Source: an uncultured Chlorobiota bacterium (lineage in GTDB: Bacteria; Bacteroidota; Ignavibacteria; UBA10030; UBA6906). Taken from it: a stretch of 64,000 bases of DNA. Under the pieces are notes generated by a model, which worked only from the letters and a program-made list of their open reading frames with translations, ran no database searches and was not told where the DNA came from. The DNA lies in assembly GCA_900696645.1 (NCBI GenBank), contig CAADGV010000045.1:30815-94814 (forward strand), read 5' to 3'. Made by a program: the position numbers and the translations under genes. Below, piece by piece: positions 33,909 to 42,944 of the stretch. Numbering within the stretch: position 1 is the first letter of the stretch; the number at the start of each line of letters is the position of its first letter.

Positions 33909-35531
33909 TTACTTGAGCAGTAGCATCTTCATCGTTTGAGAATGTTGCCCGCTTTGCAGCCGGTAGAAATATACGCCGCCTCCCAGTCCGTATGCGTCGA
34001 ATGCCCTCGAGTGATTTCCGGCCTGCAAGCGTTCATCGACAAGAGTCGAAACCTCTCTACCGAGAACGTCATAAATCCTGAGCGTAACGTCACCCCCTTC
34101 AGCCAACCTGAAACTGATTTGCGTTGTCGGATTGAAAGGGTTTGGAAAATTCTGCAACAGTTCAAAGGCCGACGGCAGGGCCGATTCATCAACGTTGAGT
34201 GCAACAAGATCAATCGGGCATGCCCACATCTGATAAATGCCGGACGAATTATCCATCCAAATCGGCCACAACGTTGTACCGACAGACGTCATCCCGATGT
34301 TGTCTGCAAGGTTCAGTGCTACGAAGGATGGTTTGAAGCGTTGAGTTCCAATCGGATGGTCGCTCCAAGTATCGCCCCCATCAGTCGACCTTGAGAGGTA
34401 TACACCCGTTGAATCGGGTGTGGTGTCTCTATCGTCGTAGTAGATCACATTGATTCCGCCACCATCATCGATATGAATCGCAGGAAAGAACTGCGTCTTT
34501 CCGTTATTCAGCGGGTCCTGGTTAACGCGTATGCCGCCCGACCATGTGTGTCCGTTATTCGATGATCGGTTTAGGATGATATCCGGATCGGATCCGGCAG
34601 GCAACAAATTCCGTTGTGTTGTCACAATGTATATCCACCCATGACGCGGGCCGCCCGTGTTATCGGTATCGATCTTGGGCAAGCCGTTGACTCGGATATT
34701 TCCCTTTTGCGGAAACGTGCCTTGAATGCCGTTTACATCGAAGGCATTTTCGCTGATTGACCAATTCGCTCCGCCGTCCGTAGACGTGGCAAAACCGACA
34801 AAATCCTCGATATAAGGGGAGATATTTACCACCCTCGCCCAGCAAAGACTAGTTCTTCCGTTTGGGCCGATTGAAAGCTCTGCACCTTGACTTCGTGGCG
34901 ACGGTGAATTGACCTGCGCCGGTGCTGACCAGTTGGCCCCGCCGTCATCCGTGTACGAGTAGTAGACAGGATAGGGACTGGAAAGTCGAACCCACGCGGC
35001 ATAAGAGCGACCGTAGAAGCTGCTGGCGGGAATTATGTCGGAAACCAAAGAAGCCCGATCGGCATCTTGGGAGGTAATGGTCCTTTGTGAGGACCACGTA
35101 AGGCCAAGGTCTGTCGAGGAATGGAAGTAGATTCCCGTCGGCGGGCCAGGAAATCCATAGCGGGTTAGAAGAAATGTGCCGTTTTTATCAATTGCAATGG
35201 CAGGGTCTCCGCGATGAAAAGAGATGGGTGCCCCTGTGCAGGTATCGTTTCCCCTCCAAGTCTGTCCGGCATTTGTGGAAACATATATGCCCTCGCTTGT
35301 GAATCCACTGCCAAGATTGATAGTGCTTGCACTGGCGAACAGTATGTTCGAATTCAACGGGTGTCGAACAACGAATGTTTCGGTTTGCATTACGTTGCTC
35401 GGGTAAACTCTAAACGGCTGGCCGACACGTAATGATTGAGCCTGAACGATGTCTGTGCCGATGCCGCTTACCAATATCATGGCTGCAAGCAGGGCGAGAA
35501 AGCTGAAATGTGATGTTGTACTTCTAATCAT
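33909..35531 (-). CDS. secreted sialidase-like (BNR) propeller protein with T9SS sorting domain
   Basis: A 540-residue protein: signal peptide (FLALLAAMILVSGIGTDIVQA), four or more Asp-boxes (VSTNAGQTWRG, SSTDLGLTWSS, TDDGGANWSAP, SSNNGHTWSG, SRSTDGGDTWS) and a T9SS type A domain (LLQNFPNPFNPTTQISF to KMLLLK). It follows the exo-alpha-sialidase layout, but the conserved N-terminal Arg-Ile-Pro of true sialidases is not evident, so activity is uncertain. The start MIRSTTSHF is chosen; upstream in-frame residues have no signal-peptide character. It ends 84 bases from the start of the TonB neighbour gene. Confidence 0.87.
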   Translation of the reverse strand: MIRSTTSHFSFLALLAAMILVSGIGTDIVQAQSLRVGQPFRVYPSNVMQTETFVVRHPLNSNILFASASTINLGSGFTSEGIYVSTNAGQTWRGNDTCTGAPISFHRGDPAIAIDKNGTFLLTRYGFPGPPTGIYFHSSTDLGLTWSSQRTITSQDADRASLVSDIIPASSFYGRSYAAWVRLSSPYPVYYSYTDDGGANWSAPAQVNSPSPRSQGAELSIGPNGRTSLCWARVVNISPYIEDFVGFATSTDGGANWSISENAFDVNGIQGTFPQKGNIRVNGLPKIDTDNTGGPRHGWIYIVTTQRNLLPAGSDPDIILNRSSNNGHTWSGGIRVNQDPLNNGKTQFFPAIHIDDGGGINVIYYDDRDTTPDSTGVYLSRSTDGGDTWSDHPIGTQRFKPSFVALNLADNIGMTSVGTTLWPIWMDNSSGIYQMWACPIDLVALNVDESALPSAFELLQNFPNPFNPTTQISFRLAEGGDVTLRIYDVLGREVSTLVDERLQAGNHSRAFDAYGLGGGVYFYRLQSGQHSQTMKMLLLK

Positions 35532-35860
35532 TACACCAATCCTTTTTGTATTGATTTCCGGCAGACGAGAGACGTTGAAAGAGGGTGATATACTGCAATA
35601 AGTGTAAGACACTCTCCAATAAGATGCAAACATACGGCAACGTTTTTTTGACGGTGGAGGAAAACGAAACACATCGCCTGATGTCATGCAATTTTCTTAC
35701 ACACGAACAGGAATGAGTGACAGGTGAGCAGATGCAGAAATCCGCATTTGAGCAACAGAATCAGCAGTACAGTGTGTTTCGAGACTGGCAGGTGTTTTGC
35801 ATTGGATGTTTTACCACTTAATATTTTCAAATCTGATTCACCTTCAGAAAGGAAAGAAAA

Positions 35861-36070
35861 ATGAGGCTTCAGCAGATAGTTGGCAGAGCATCTGTTTCAG
35901 ATCTTGTGCGTCAGCGACTTGAAGGCAGCTACTTCCATAGTGCCCAATCAGCGGAAAAAGTTCTTCAGAGGGAGTTTCCCAACCACGTCATCAAGCGGGA
36001 GCCCGGAAAGCTCGCGGTTCAAGTGAAGGACAGGAGTTTTGCGGTTGCCGTGTTTCGTGAGTTGCAATGA
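35861..36070 (+). CDS. small basic protein of unknown function
   Basis: A 69-residue protein starting MRLQQIVGRASVSDLV, preceded by AGAAAGGAAAG at a suitable distance. Predicted helix-rich N-half and a beta C-half (KLAVQVKDRSFAVAVF). It is not recognised and no neighbour explains it. The 330 bases before it, back to the T9SS gene start at 35531, show no other gene. The ribosome binding site is the main support. Confidence 0.55.
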   Translation: MRLQQIVGRASVSDLVRQRLEGSYFHSAQSAEKVLQREFPNHVIKREPGKLAVQVKDRSFAVAVFRELQ

Positions 36071-36148
36071 TGTGACGCCGTTACTTGCTTTTATTTCAAT
36101 AGCTCCATAATTTTGCCCCAGTACTTTGTTCGTATTGGATACGCAACT

Positions 36149-36715
36149 ATGCAACCGAGCCGAATTCGCCATCATTCGGTTATCATATTCCTTCTAAGCT
36201 TCCTCCTCTTCTCGCCGGATGATAAGTCTGCAAAGGCCCAGTTTTCCGCCGACAAAATCGAAGTTCGTGTCGGAAAAGGCTGGTCAATAACCACACCGGG
36301 CTTGAGGAGTGTCTACCTCTCCGTGCCGTCGCGCAGGCTCGACGAAATCAGTTCGTCCGTCAACCTCTATCTGAACCAAAGTGTCACGCTCATCGAGCAA
36401 CATCGCCATGTCGAATACATCGTCGGGGCGGCCCCAATGGTATTGTTTGAGTTGGGGATCGACTTTCCCCGAGTTTCTTTCGAAGCCGGGGTCGGGGCGA
36501 ACTACATCAGCATAAGGGAAATTGACGGAAGACGGCTCGGCAGCAACTTTCTCTTTAGCCCCACTTTCAGCGCCGGGATCGAAGTCCCGTGGCTGAGCAA
36601 CGTCATCGGGGTTCACTATTCGTTCAGGCACCTTTCCAATGCGGGATTGTTTGAAGATAATGACGGGGTGAATTTCCAGTACATCATCTTCTCGATGACA
36701 TTCGGCAGTTTCTGA
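36149..36715 (+). CDS. PagL-like outer membrane lipid A 3-O-deacylase family protein
   Basis: A 188-residue protein with signal peptide (VIIFLLSFLLF, cleavage near AKAQ) and an even run of amphipathic beta strands as in the 8-strand PagL barrel. The C-terminal SFRHLSNAGLFEDNDGVNFQY matches the catalytic HxSNAG motif (His and Ser) and following Asn-x-Gly pattern of PagL/acyloxyacyl hydrolase family proteins. The likely action is removal of the 3-linked acyl chain from lipid A. Start at the ATG 36149; a TTG upstream would add 12 residues in front of a good signal peptide. Next to the envelope genes and GH47. Confidence 0.75.
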   Translation: MQPSRIRHHSVIIFLLSFLLFSPDDKSAKAQFSADKIEVRVGKGWSITTPGLRSVYLSVPSRRLDEISSSVNLYLNQSVTLIEQHRHVEYIVGAAPMVLFELGIDFPRVSFEAGVGANYISIREIDGRRLGSNFLFSPTFSAGIEVPWLSNVIGVHYSFRHLSNAGLFEDNDGVNFQYIIFSMTFGSF

Positions 36716-36806
36716 ACCCTCGCGTTTCTGCCAACTTGCTAATCTGCACCTCATTCGCTATCGTTTTACAGAGCTTTCCTCATCCCCCATCAATCCAGAG
36801 CATCAC

Positions 36807-38153
36807 ATGATAATCCGACTTTTACTTCTGGTTCTGATGTATGCTCTCTGCATTTCAGGAGCGCAAACGCAAACCCGAACCGTTACTCATGAAAGCGTCA
36901 AAGCCGAATTCCTTCACGCGTGGAATGCTTACAAGCAGTATGCTTGGGGGCATGATGCGCTGAAGCCTCTAAGCATGAAACCGCATAACTGGTACGGAAC
37001 CTCGCTTCTCATGACACCTGTTGATGCATTCGATACAATGATGCTGATGGGATTGAAGGAGGAAGCCGCAGAAGCCAAGAAGTTAATTCTGGAGAATCTT
37101 TCGTTCGACAAGAATATCGAAGTTCAGAGTTTCGAAATCACCATCCGGCTTTTGGGCGGACTTCTTTCCGCGTATCAGATGGATGGGGATGAAAGATTCT
37201 TGATATTGGCAGAGGATTTAGGCAACCGGCTGTTGCCGGTATTTAATTCTTCGACGGGAATGCCGTACCGGTTTGTTCATTTTCAAACGGGAAAGATTCG
37301 CGATTCACTCAACAATCCGGCGGAAATCGGCACATGCCTGATTGAATTCGGGACACTGAGCAAGTTGACTGGCAAGCCCGTTTACTACGACAAAGCAAAG
37401 AATGCCCTTGTCCAGCTTTACAACCGCCGCTCAGAGATCGGATTGGTAGGCTCACTTATTAATGTTGAAACAGGCGAGTGGGTCCGAACAACAAGTCACA
37501 TTGCCGGCGGAATTGATTCGTACTACGAGTATCTCCTGAAGGCCGCGCTGTTGTTCGACGATGACGAGTGCAGAACAATGTGGGAGGATGCTCTTCGTTC
37601 CGTCAATGAGTATCTGTCGGATTCAACGCATGGCGGACTCTGGTACGGGCAGGCCGATATGTATACGGGCAAGCGAACAGGAACAACCTTCGGCTCGCTT
37701 GATGCATTTTTTCCCGCTGTGCTTGCGATGGGAGGAGACCTTGAACGGGCCGCGAAGTTGCAAGAGTCTTGCCTTAAGATGTGGAATCTTCACGGCATCG
37801 AGCCGGAAAGGATTGATTACGCAAAGATGGCCGTTACGAGACCACAGTATTACCTGCGTCCCGAAATCATCGAATCTGCATACTACCTCCACCACTACAC
37901 ACGCGACGAAGCGTATCTGAAAATGGGGGAGACCTTCTTTGACGGACTCGTGAACCATTGCAGAACTGAAGCCGGCTACGCCTATCTTGAAGACGTCGTT
38001 GTGAAAAAGCAAGGCGACGATATGGAAAGCTTCTTCCTTGCCGAAACATTGAAATATCTCTACCTGCTGTTCGCTCCCGCCGACACACTCCCTTTTGAGG
38101 ATGTCATCTTCAACACGGAAGCTCATCCCATTCGCAAGACGTGGAAGTACTAA
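36807..38153 (+). CDS. glycoside hydrolase family 47 (alpha-1,2-mannosidase type), secreted
   Basis: A 448-residue protein with signal peptide (LLLLVLMYALCISGAQ) followed by an (alpha/alpha)7 barrel typical of class I alpha-mannosidases. Diagnostic blocks: NWYGTSLLMTPVDAFDTMML near residue 60, SFEITIRLLGGLLSAY, AEIGTCLIEFGTLSKLTG, LRPEIIESAYYL (catalytic-acid region), MESFFLAETLKYLYLLF and VIFNTEAHP (calcium-binding Thr). GH47 is best known from the eukaryotic ER and Golgi (ERManI, EDEM); bacterial forms are fewer. It probably trims alpha-1,2-mannose from glycans in the periplasm or outside the cell. Confidence 0.92.
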   Translation: MIIRLLLLVLMYALCISGAQTQTRTVTHESVKAEFLHAWNAYKQYAWGHDALKPLSMKPHNWYGTSLLMTPVDAFDTMMLMGLKEEAAEAKKLILENLSFDKNIEVQSFEITIRLLGGLLSAYQMDGDERFLILAEDLGNRLLPVFNSSTGMPYRFVHFQTGKIRDSLNNPAEIGTCLIEFGTLSKLTGKPVYYDKAKNALVQLYNRRSEIGLVGSLINVETGEWVRTTSHIAGGIDSYYEYLLKAALLFDDDECRTMWEDALRSVNEYLSDSTHGGLWYGQADMYTGKRTGTTFGSLDAFFPAVLAMGGDLERAAKLQESCLKMWNLHGIEPERIDYAKMAVTRPQYYLRPEIIESAYYLHHYTRDEAYLKMGETFFDGLVNHCRTEAGYAYLEDVVVKKQGDDMESFFLAETLKYLYLLFAPADTLPFEDVIFNTEAHPIRKTWKY

Positions 38154-38174
38154 TGTCATATACCTGCATGCCGT

Positions 38175-39059
38175 ATGCCCTTTCTCGGTGAGTTGAGCGC
38201 CCTTCTGACCGCATGCTTCTGGTCCGGCAGTGCATTGGTTTTCGCGTCGGCTACAAAGCGGGCGGGTTCGTTCGATGTCAACATCACCCGCCTCATTCTG
38301 GCAACAGTATATCTTGTTCTGCTCATTGTTGTGCTTCAGTTGAATATTCACCTTTCCGGCTCACAGATTCTGAATCTCGCGATCAGCGGCGTGATCGGGC
38401 TTTCGTTGGGCGATACATTTCTGTTTCGTGCGTTTCAGGAGATCGGGGCACGGGTGACAATGCTGATCATGTCGCTTGCGCCCGCCATTGCTGCTATGCT
38501 TGCGTACTTCGTTCTTGGCGAAACTATCCCGATGATGGGAATAATCGGGATTGCAATTACCGTTGCGGGGATTGGCATTGTTGTGCTCGACCGGAGAACC
38601 GAGCAGGCAACCATCATCACAACGCTGGGCCTCGCGCTTGCATTACTGGCAGCAGTCGGGCAGGGTGCCGGACTCGTCTTTGCGAAGATGGCATTTCAAG
38701 AAGGAGACGTAAACGGATTCGTTGCCACGGCAATACGGATTGTTGCTTCATTGGTTGTGCTGCTTCCTGTCGCTGTGATGACGAAGCGCTACGCATCTCC
38801 GTGGAAACTCTTCCGCGACGACCGGACGGCTTTCAAGCTCACGGCGCTCGGATCTGTGCTGGGGCCGTTTCTCGGAATTTCCTTCAGCCTTTTCGCAATC
38901 GAACATACAAAGGTCGGCATAGCGGCAACCATCATGGCGATTGTACCGATTCTTATGCTGCCGCTTGTCCGATATATCTACAAAGAAAGACTGACGTGGC
39001 GTGCCATTGTCGGGGCAGTAGTCGCGGTTGCTGGGGTTGGCGTACTGTTTTTGAGATAG
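38175..39059 (+). CDS. EamA/DMT family transporter
   Basis: A 294-residue ten-span transporter with two EamA repeats (first ELSALLTACFWSGSALVFASA, second LALALLAAVGQGAGLVFAKMA). The first repeat ends with FLFRAFQEIGARVTMLIMSLAPAIA-type span, typical of the family. Substrate unknown. It lies 21 bases after the GH47 stop and may be its operon partner. It is not a close copy of the transporter at 21252. Confidence 0.9.
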   Translation: MPFLGELSALLTACFWSGSALVFASATKRAGSFDVNITRLILATVYLVLLIVVLQLNIHLSGSQILNLAISGVIGLSLGDTFLFRAFQEIGARVTMLIMSLAPAIAAMLAYFVLGETIPMMGIIGIAITVAGIGIVVLDRRTEQATIITTLGLALALLAAVGQGAGLVFAKMAFQEGDVNGFVATAIRIVASLVVLLPVAVMTKRYASPWKLFRDDRTAFKLTALGSVLGPFLGISFSLFAIEHTKVGIAATIMAIVPILMLPLVRYIYKERLTWRAIVGAVVAVAGVGVLFLR

Positions 39060-39138
39060 AAGGGATGCCGTAAAGATGGAATTCTATCGAGAGGTTTTGT
39101 ACTTTGAAGTAGTCGAATAATGCATCAGGAGTGGAAAA

Positions 39139-39372
39139 ATGAATAAATGGGACGATCGCATTGTTGTTGACCCTGCGATTCTTGTGGGGAAGCCGCTGGT
39201 AAAGGGAACCCGAATTGCCGTGGAATTCGTCGTTGATCTGCTGGCTCAAGGATGGGACGAAGCTGCCATATTGCAGAATTATCCCGGTCTGACGCACGAT
39301 GATATTCAGGCATGCCTTGGCTATGCGAGTGCACGGTTACGAGATGAGAAAATATATCCCTTGGCTTCCTGA
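39139..39372 (+). CDS. DUF433 family antitoxin
   Basis: A 77-residue protein: DRIVVDPAILVGKPLVKGTR, then VEFVVDLLAQGWDEAAILQNYPGLTHDDIQACLGYA, the complete DUF433 signature with a helix-turn-helix-like fold. GGAG is 6 bases before the ATG. It is followed after 8 bases by a DUF5615 gene, the usual order for this pair (VapB45/VapC45-like). It likely neutralises the partner and represses the operon. Confidence 0.92.
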   Translation: MNKWDDRIVVDPAILVGKPLVKGTRIAVEFVVDLLAQGWDEAAILQNYPGLTHDDIQACLGYASARLRDEKIYPLAS

Positions 39373-39380
39373 GAACTATT

Positions 39381-39743
39381 GTGAGAATTCTTGCAAACGA
39401 GAATCTTCCTGCCGCGGCAGTCATAGCCTTGAGGGAGGCGGGACATGATGTTACTTGGGTTCGAGAAGAATCGCCCGGGGAGTCTGATACAGCAATTCTT
39501 GATCGGGCCCAACGGGAAGAACGGATACTTCTAACTTTCGATAAGGATTTTGGTGAACTTGCGTTTCGATTGCGTCTTCCATCATTGCAGGGCATCATTC
39601 TTCTTAGGATTTCTGCTCCCTCGCCGGAACATGTCGCGACGAAGTCTGTTGAAGCAATTTCTACCCGGACTGATTGGCACAGTCACTTTTCAGTTATTGA
39701 GGACAACCGAATACGAATGACCCGCTTGCCAAGAAACCGTTGA
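39381..39743 (+). CDS. DUF5615 PIN-like toxin
   Basis: A 120-residue protein starting (GTG) MRILANENLPAAAVIALREAGHDVTWV, then DTAILDRAQREERILLTFDKDFGEL. The acidic residues at N7/E8-D28 region, D56 area and DKDFG form the PIN-like Mg site of the DUF5615/Mut7-C group; here the first acidic position is LANEN where most members have LLDEN or FDEN. It is predicted to be an RNase toxin paired with the DUF433 protein. Confidence 0.9.
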   Translation: MRILANENLPAAAVIALREAGHDVTWVREESPGESDTAILDRAQREERILLTFDKDFGELAFRLRLPSLQGIILLRISAPSPEHVATKSVEAISTRTDWHSHFSVIEDNRIRMTRLPRNR

Positions 39744-39765
39744 TTTCCGCAATTGATCAATCTCC

Positions 39766-40251
39766 ATGAACTACATCCGCTTAATCGTCAGTATCGTTTT
39801 GTGCCAGAGTGCCGGGATGATAGCCGCAATCCTCACAGCGCAATCTGTTCAAACTTGGTATCCGACACTTCTCAAGCCATCGTTTAATCCGCCCAATTGG
39901 CTGTTCGGTCCGGTGTGGATTGTTCTCTACCTGATGATGGGAATTGCGCTGTACCTTGTCTGGCAAAGAAGCTCAACGGGTCAGAACGTGCAAACAGCGG
40001 TGATCTTTTTCATCATTCAACTTGTTCTCAATGCTGCCTGGTCGTTGATTTTCTTTGGGTTACAGTCGCCGTTCTGGGCATTCGTCGAGATTGTTGTCTT
40101 GTGGGTTGCCATACTCATTACCATCATTCTTTTCTGGGAAATCTCCCGCACAGCCTCATACCTTCTTGTTCCGTATATTCTCTGGGTTACGTTCGCCGCG
40201 ATTCTCAACTTCTCCATTTGGAGATTGAACGCAGCCGGCCCGACCGTTTAA
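39766..40251 (+). CDS. TspO/MBR (peripheral benzodiazepine receptor-like) protein
   Basis: A 161-residue protein with five membrane spans. WYPTLLKPSFNPPNWLFGPVW is the conserved TspO segment, followed by MGIALYLVW and LNAAWSLIFFGLQSPFWAFVEI, which lines the porphyrin/cholesterol cavity. TspO binds porphyrins and helps regulate stress or tetrapyrrole levels. It begins 22 bases after the toxin gene and 26 bases before hrpB; no shared pathway is evident. Confidence 0.95.
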   Translation: MNYIRLIVSIVLCQSAGMIAAILTAQSVQTWYPTLLKPSFNPPNWLFGPVWIVLYLMMGIALYLVWQRSSTGQNVQTAVIFFIIQLVLNAAWSLIFFGLQSPFWAFVEIVVLWVAILITIILFWEISRTASYLLVPYILWVTFAAILNFSIWRLNAAGPTV

Positions 40252-40277
40252 TCAAATCTCTCACAATCCTCTTCTGA

Positions 40278-42764
40278 ATGCCGACGCTTCCCATTGAAAA
40301 CGTCTTGCCTGAGTTGCGCCGTGCGCTTGCAAGCAACACGAACGCGGTTCTCTCGGCAGATCCCGGTGCAGGAAAGACGACCCGCGTACCTGTTGCGCTT
40401 CTTGATGAATCGTGGCTTTCCGGAAAGAAGATCATCATGCTGGAGCCGCGCAGACTTGCCGCCCAACGTGCTGCGGCATACATGGCTCAACAGCGCGGCG
40501 AAAAAGTTGGCGAGACAATCGGCTACCGGATTCGCGGAGAAAGCAGAGTCAGTTCCCGAACACGAATCGAAGTCGTGACCGAAGGCATACTTACCCGCAT
40601 GCTGCAATCCGATCAATCTCTTCCTGATGTCGGCCTTGTTATCTTTGACGAATTTCATGAGAGAAGTATTCACGCCGATCTCGGCCTCGCCTTTGCGCTT
40701 GATGCACAGCAACATCTACGCAATGACCTGCGCATTCTCGTCATGTCGGCAACGTTGGACGGGCTTGCTGTCGCGGAATTGTTGGGGAAAGCCCCGGTCA
40801 TCAAGAGTGAGGGGAGAGCTTTTCCTGTCGAAACATTCTACGCACAGCACGAAGAAACCGACCGCCTCGAACAGCGTGTAGCTGCGGCAATTCTGCGTGC
40901 ACTACGTGAGCAGGAGGGAGATATTCTGGTTTTTCTTCCCGGCCGACGTGAAATCCGCCGAGTTGATGCGCTGCTTCTCAAAGGCAACCTTCCCGAAAAC
41001 GTCTCCGTTCACTTGCTCTACGGCGAGGCTTCGCCTGACAAGCAACAGGCGGCTCTTGCTCCGGCAATACTTGGTAACCGCAAGGTGATTCTTTCAACAA
41101 GCATAGCTGAAACGAGTCTCACGATAGACGGTGTTCGTGTTGTGATAGATTCGGGTCTTTCACGCAACTCACATTTTGATGCGCGTCGCGGCATGTCCGG
41201 GCTTGTTACGACTCCCGTCTCCCGGGCCTCCGCCGATCAACGCAGGGGGCGTGCGGGAAGGCAGCAACCCGGCGCTTGCTACAGACTATGGACTGAGCGG
41301 CAGCATACGCAACTTCCGCAATTCGCCCGGCCTGAAATCAGTGTTGCCGATCTTGCGCCGCTGGCGCTGGAGCTTGCGTATTGGGGCGATCCGAAGGGCG
41401 AGAGCCTTCGTTTCTTGAGTCCGCCTCCTTCAGCGAATCTCTCGCAAGCCCGCGAATTGCTGCAACGTCTCGGCGCGCTTGACGGAAACGGAACGCTAAC
41501 TCCCCACGGCAGGGCAATGGAGGAGCTTGCCGTTCACCCGCGGCTTGCACACATGCTTGTTCGGGGAAAAGAACTCGGCATAGGCGCGCTTGCGTGCGAT
41601 GTTGCGGCGCTTCTTGAGGAAGCCGACCTGCTTCGCGGCGAATCGGATTCCGACATTGACCTCTACTCGCGGTGGTACGTTCTGCAACACGGAGGCGGGC
41701 GTGACAGGTTTGCGCTCGAGCGGGCACGCACGCAGGCAAAACGCCTGCGCGGGCTGATCGGGGTTGCAACGGAAAAATCTGACGTTGAAAAACTCGGCCT
41801 TTTGCTGGCGCTCGCTTATCCCGAACGGGTTGGAAAGCAGCGCGAAGCCGGCGGTTTGTACTACCGGCTTGCAGGCGGAACGGGCACAGTCTTGCCGAAA
41901 GGGAGCCTCCTTGCCCGCGAGCCGTATCTTGCAATCGGTGATGTTGACGGAGTCGGGAACGACGTCCGCGTTTTTCTCGCTGCACCGCTCAGCGAGGCCG
42001 ACATCCGCACAGCGTTCACGGATCAACTGCAGAGTACCGAAGAGGTTTTGTGGGATGAAAAAACTGAGGCCGTTATTGCCCGCCGCGTAACGCGATTCGG
42101 CGGAATAGAACTTACAACGGCCACCGTTGCGCCTGAGCCGGAGAAGCTCGTCGCTACCCTCATCGATGGAATCCGGCAGATGGGTATCAGCGTTCTGCCC
42201 TGGACGCGCGACGCCGAATCAATCAGACAAAGAAGCGAATGGCTCCGTTCAGCGGGAGTTACCCTCGATGACTGGCCCGATCTTTCCGACCAGCATCTAA
42301 TAGACACGCTCGAACAGTGGCTTGCGCCATACCTCGAAGGTCTGACGGGCAAGGCGCATCTGAAGAGACTCGACATGGGCAGAATAATCCGTGCGCAATT
42401 CGCCCACACACAACTCAGGGAATTGGAACGCCTCGCGCCGACACATCTTACCGTGCCGACGGGTTCACGCATTCCGCTTGAATACAGTTCAAGTTCTCAA
42501 CCTGTGCTTGCTGTTCGTCTTCAGGAAATGTTCGGAGAAACCGATACGCCGGCAGTTTGCGGCGGAAAGGTGAAGGTTGTGCTGCATTTGCTTTCGCCTG
42601 CACACAGGCCGCTTGCCGTTACGCAGGATCTTCCGAGTTTCTGGAAGAATGCGTACCTCGAGGTTCGTAAAGATATGCGCGGACGATACCCGAAACATTA
42701 CTGGCCGGAAAATCCGCTGGAGGCGGAGCCGACGAAGAGAAGCAAGAGAAGAAGCACGAAGTAG
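40278..42764 (+). CDS. hrpB: ATP-dependent RNA helicase HrpB
   Basis: An 828-residue DEAH/RHA-type helicase. Walker A in DPGAGKTTRVPVAL, DEFH box in FDEFHERS, SATLDG motif III, STSIAETSLTIDGV and QRRGRAGRQQPGACYRLW motif VI. The C-terminal HrpB_C domain (KVVLHLLSPAHRPLAVTQDL and FWKNAYLEVRKDMRGRYPKHYWPENP) is distinctive and separates it from HrpA. Role in RNA metabolism is not settled for the family. Confidence 0.96.
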   Translation: MPTLPIENVLPELRRALASNTNAVLSADPGAGKTTRVPVALLDESWLSGKKIIMLEPRRLAAQRAAAYMAQQRGEKVGETIGYRIRGESRVSSRTRIEVVTEGILTRMLQSDQSLPDVGLVIFDEFHERSIHADLGLAFALDAQQHLRNDLRILVMSATLDGLAVAELLGKAPVIKSEGRAFPVETFYAQHEETDRLEQRVAAAILRALREQEGDILVFLPGRREIRRVDALLLKGNLPENVSVHLLYGEASPDKQQAALAPAILGNRKVILSTSIAETSLTIDGVRVVIDSGLSRNSHFDARRGMSGLVTTPVSRASADQRRGRAGRQQPGACYRLWTERQHTQLPQFARPEISVADLAPLALELAYWGDPKGESLRFLSPPPSANLSQARELLQRLGALDGNGTLTPHGRAMEELAVHPRLAHMLVRGKELGIGALACDVAALLEEADLLRGESDSDIDLYSRWYVLQHGGGRDRFALERARTQAKRLRGLIGVATEKSDVEKLGLLLALAYPERVGKQREAGGLYYRLAGGTGTVLPKGSLLAREPYLAIGDVDGVGNDVRVFLAAPLSEADIRTAFTDQLQSTEEVLWDEKTEAVIARRVTRFGGIELTTATVAPEPEKLVATLIDGIRQMGISVLPWTRDAESIRQRSEWLRSAGVTLDDWPDLSDQHLIDTLEQWLAPYLEGLTGKAHLKRLDMGRIIRAQFAHTQLRELERLAPTHLTVPTGSRIPLEYSSSSQPVLAVRLQEMFGETDTPAVCGGKVKVVLHLLSPAHRPLAVTQDLPSFWKNAYLEVRKDMRGRYPKHYWPENPLEAEPTKRSKRRSTK

Positions 42765-42809
42765 GACTTCGCTTGAATGCAAGAACCGTAGAGCCGAAGC
42801 TCAGTCCGG

Positions 42810-42944
42810 CTATTCTTCTCCGTCAGACGAATACTGATGCAGCAATCGTTCTGCAATCAGATCGGAACGTTTCGCCGACCGGAAGAGCCGCAAGAGAGCG
42901 GCAACCAACAAAACATAGCACGCGATACCAAGTAGCGTTGCCAT
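42810..42944 (-). CDS. 44-residue putative single-span membrane protein
   Basis: Minus-strand frame MATLLGIACYVLLVAALLRL followed by a charged tail ending SSDGEE. One clear membrane span and a cytoplasmic tail. There is no good ribosome binding site, so the call rests on the protein-like composition only. Confidence 0.4.
   Translation of the reverse strand: MATLLGIACYVLLVAALLRLFRSAKRSDLIAERLLHQYSSDGEE

Noticed and set aside
38213-39073. 286-codon frame overlapping the second EamA transporter in another frame
   Set aside because: Out-of-frame reading of a clear ten-span transporter; Cys/Arg-rich with no domain.
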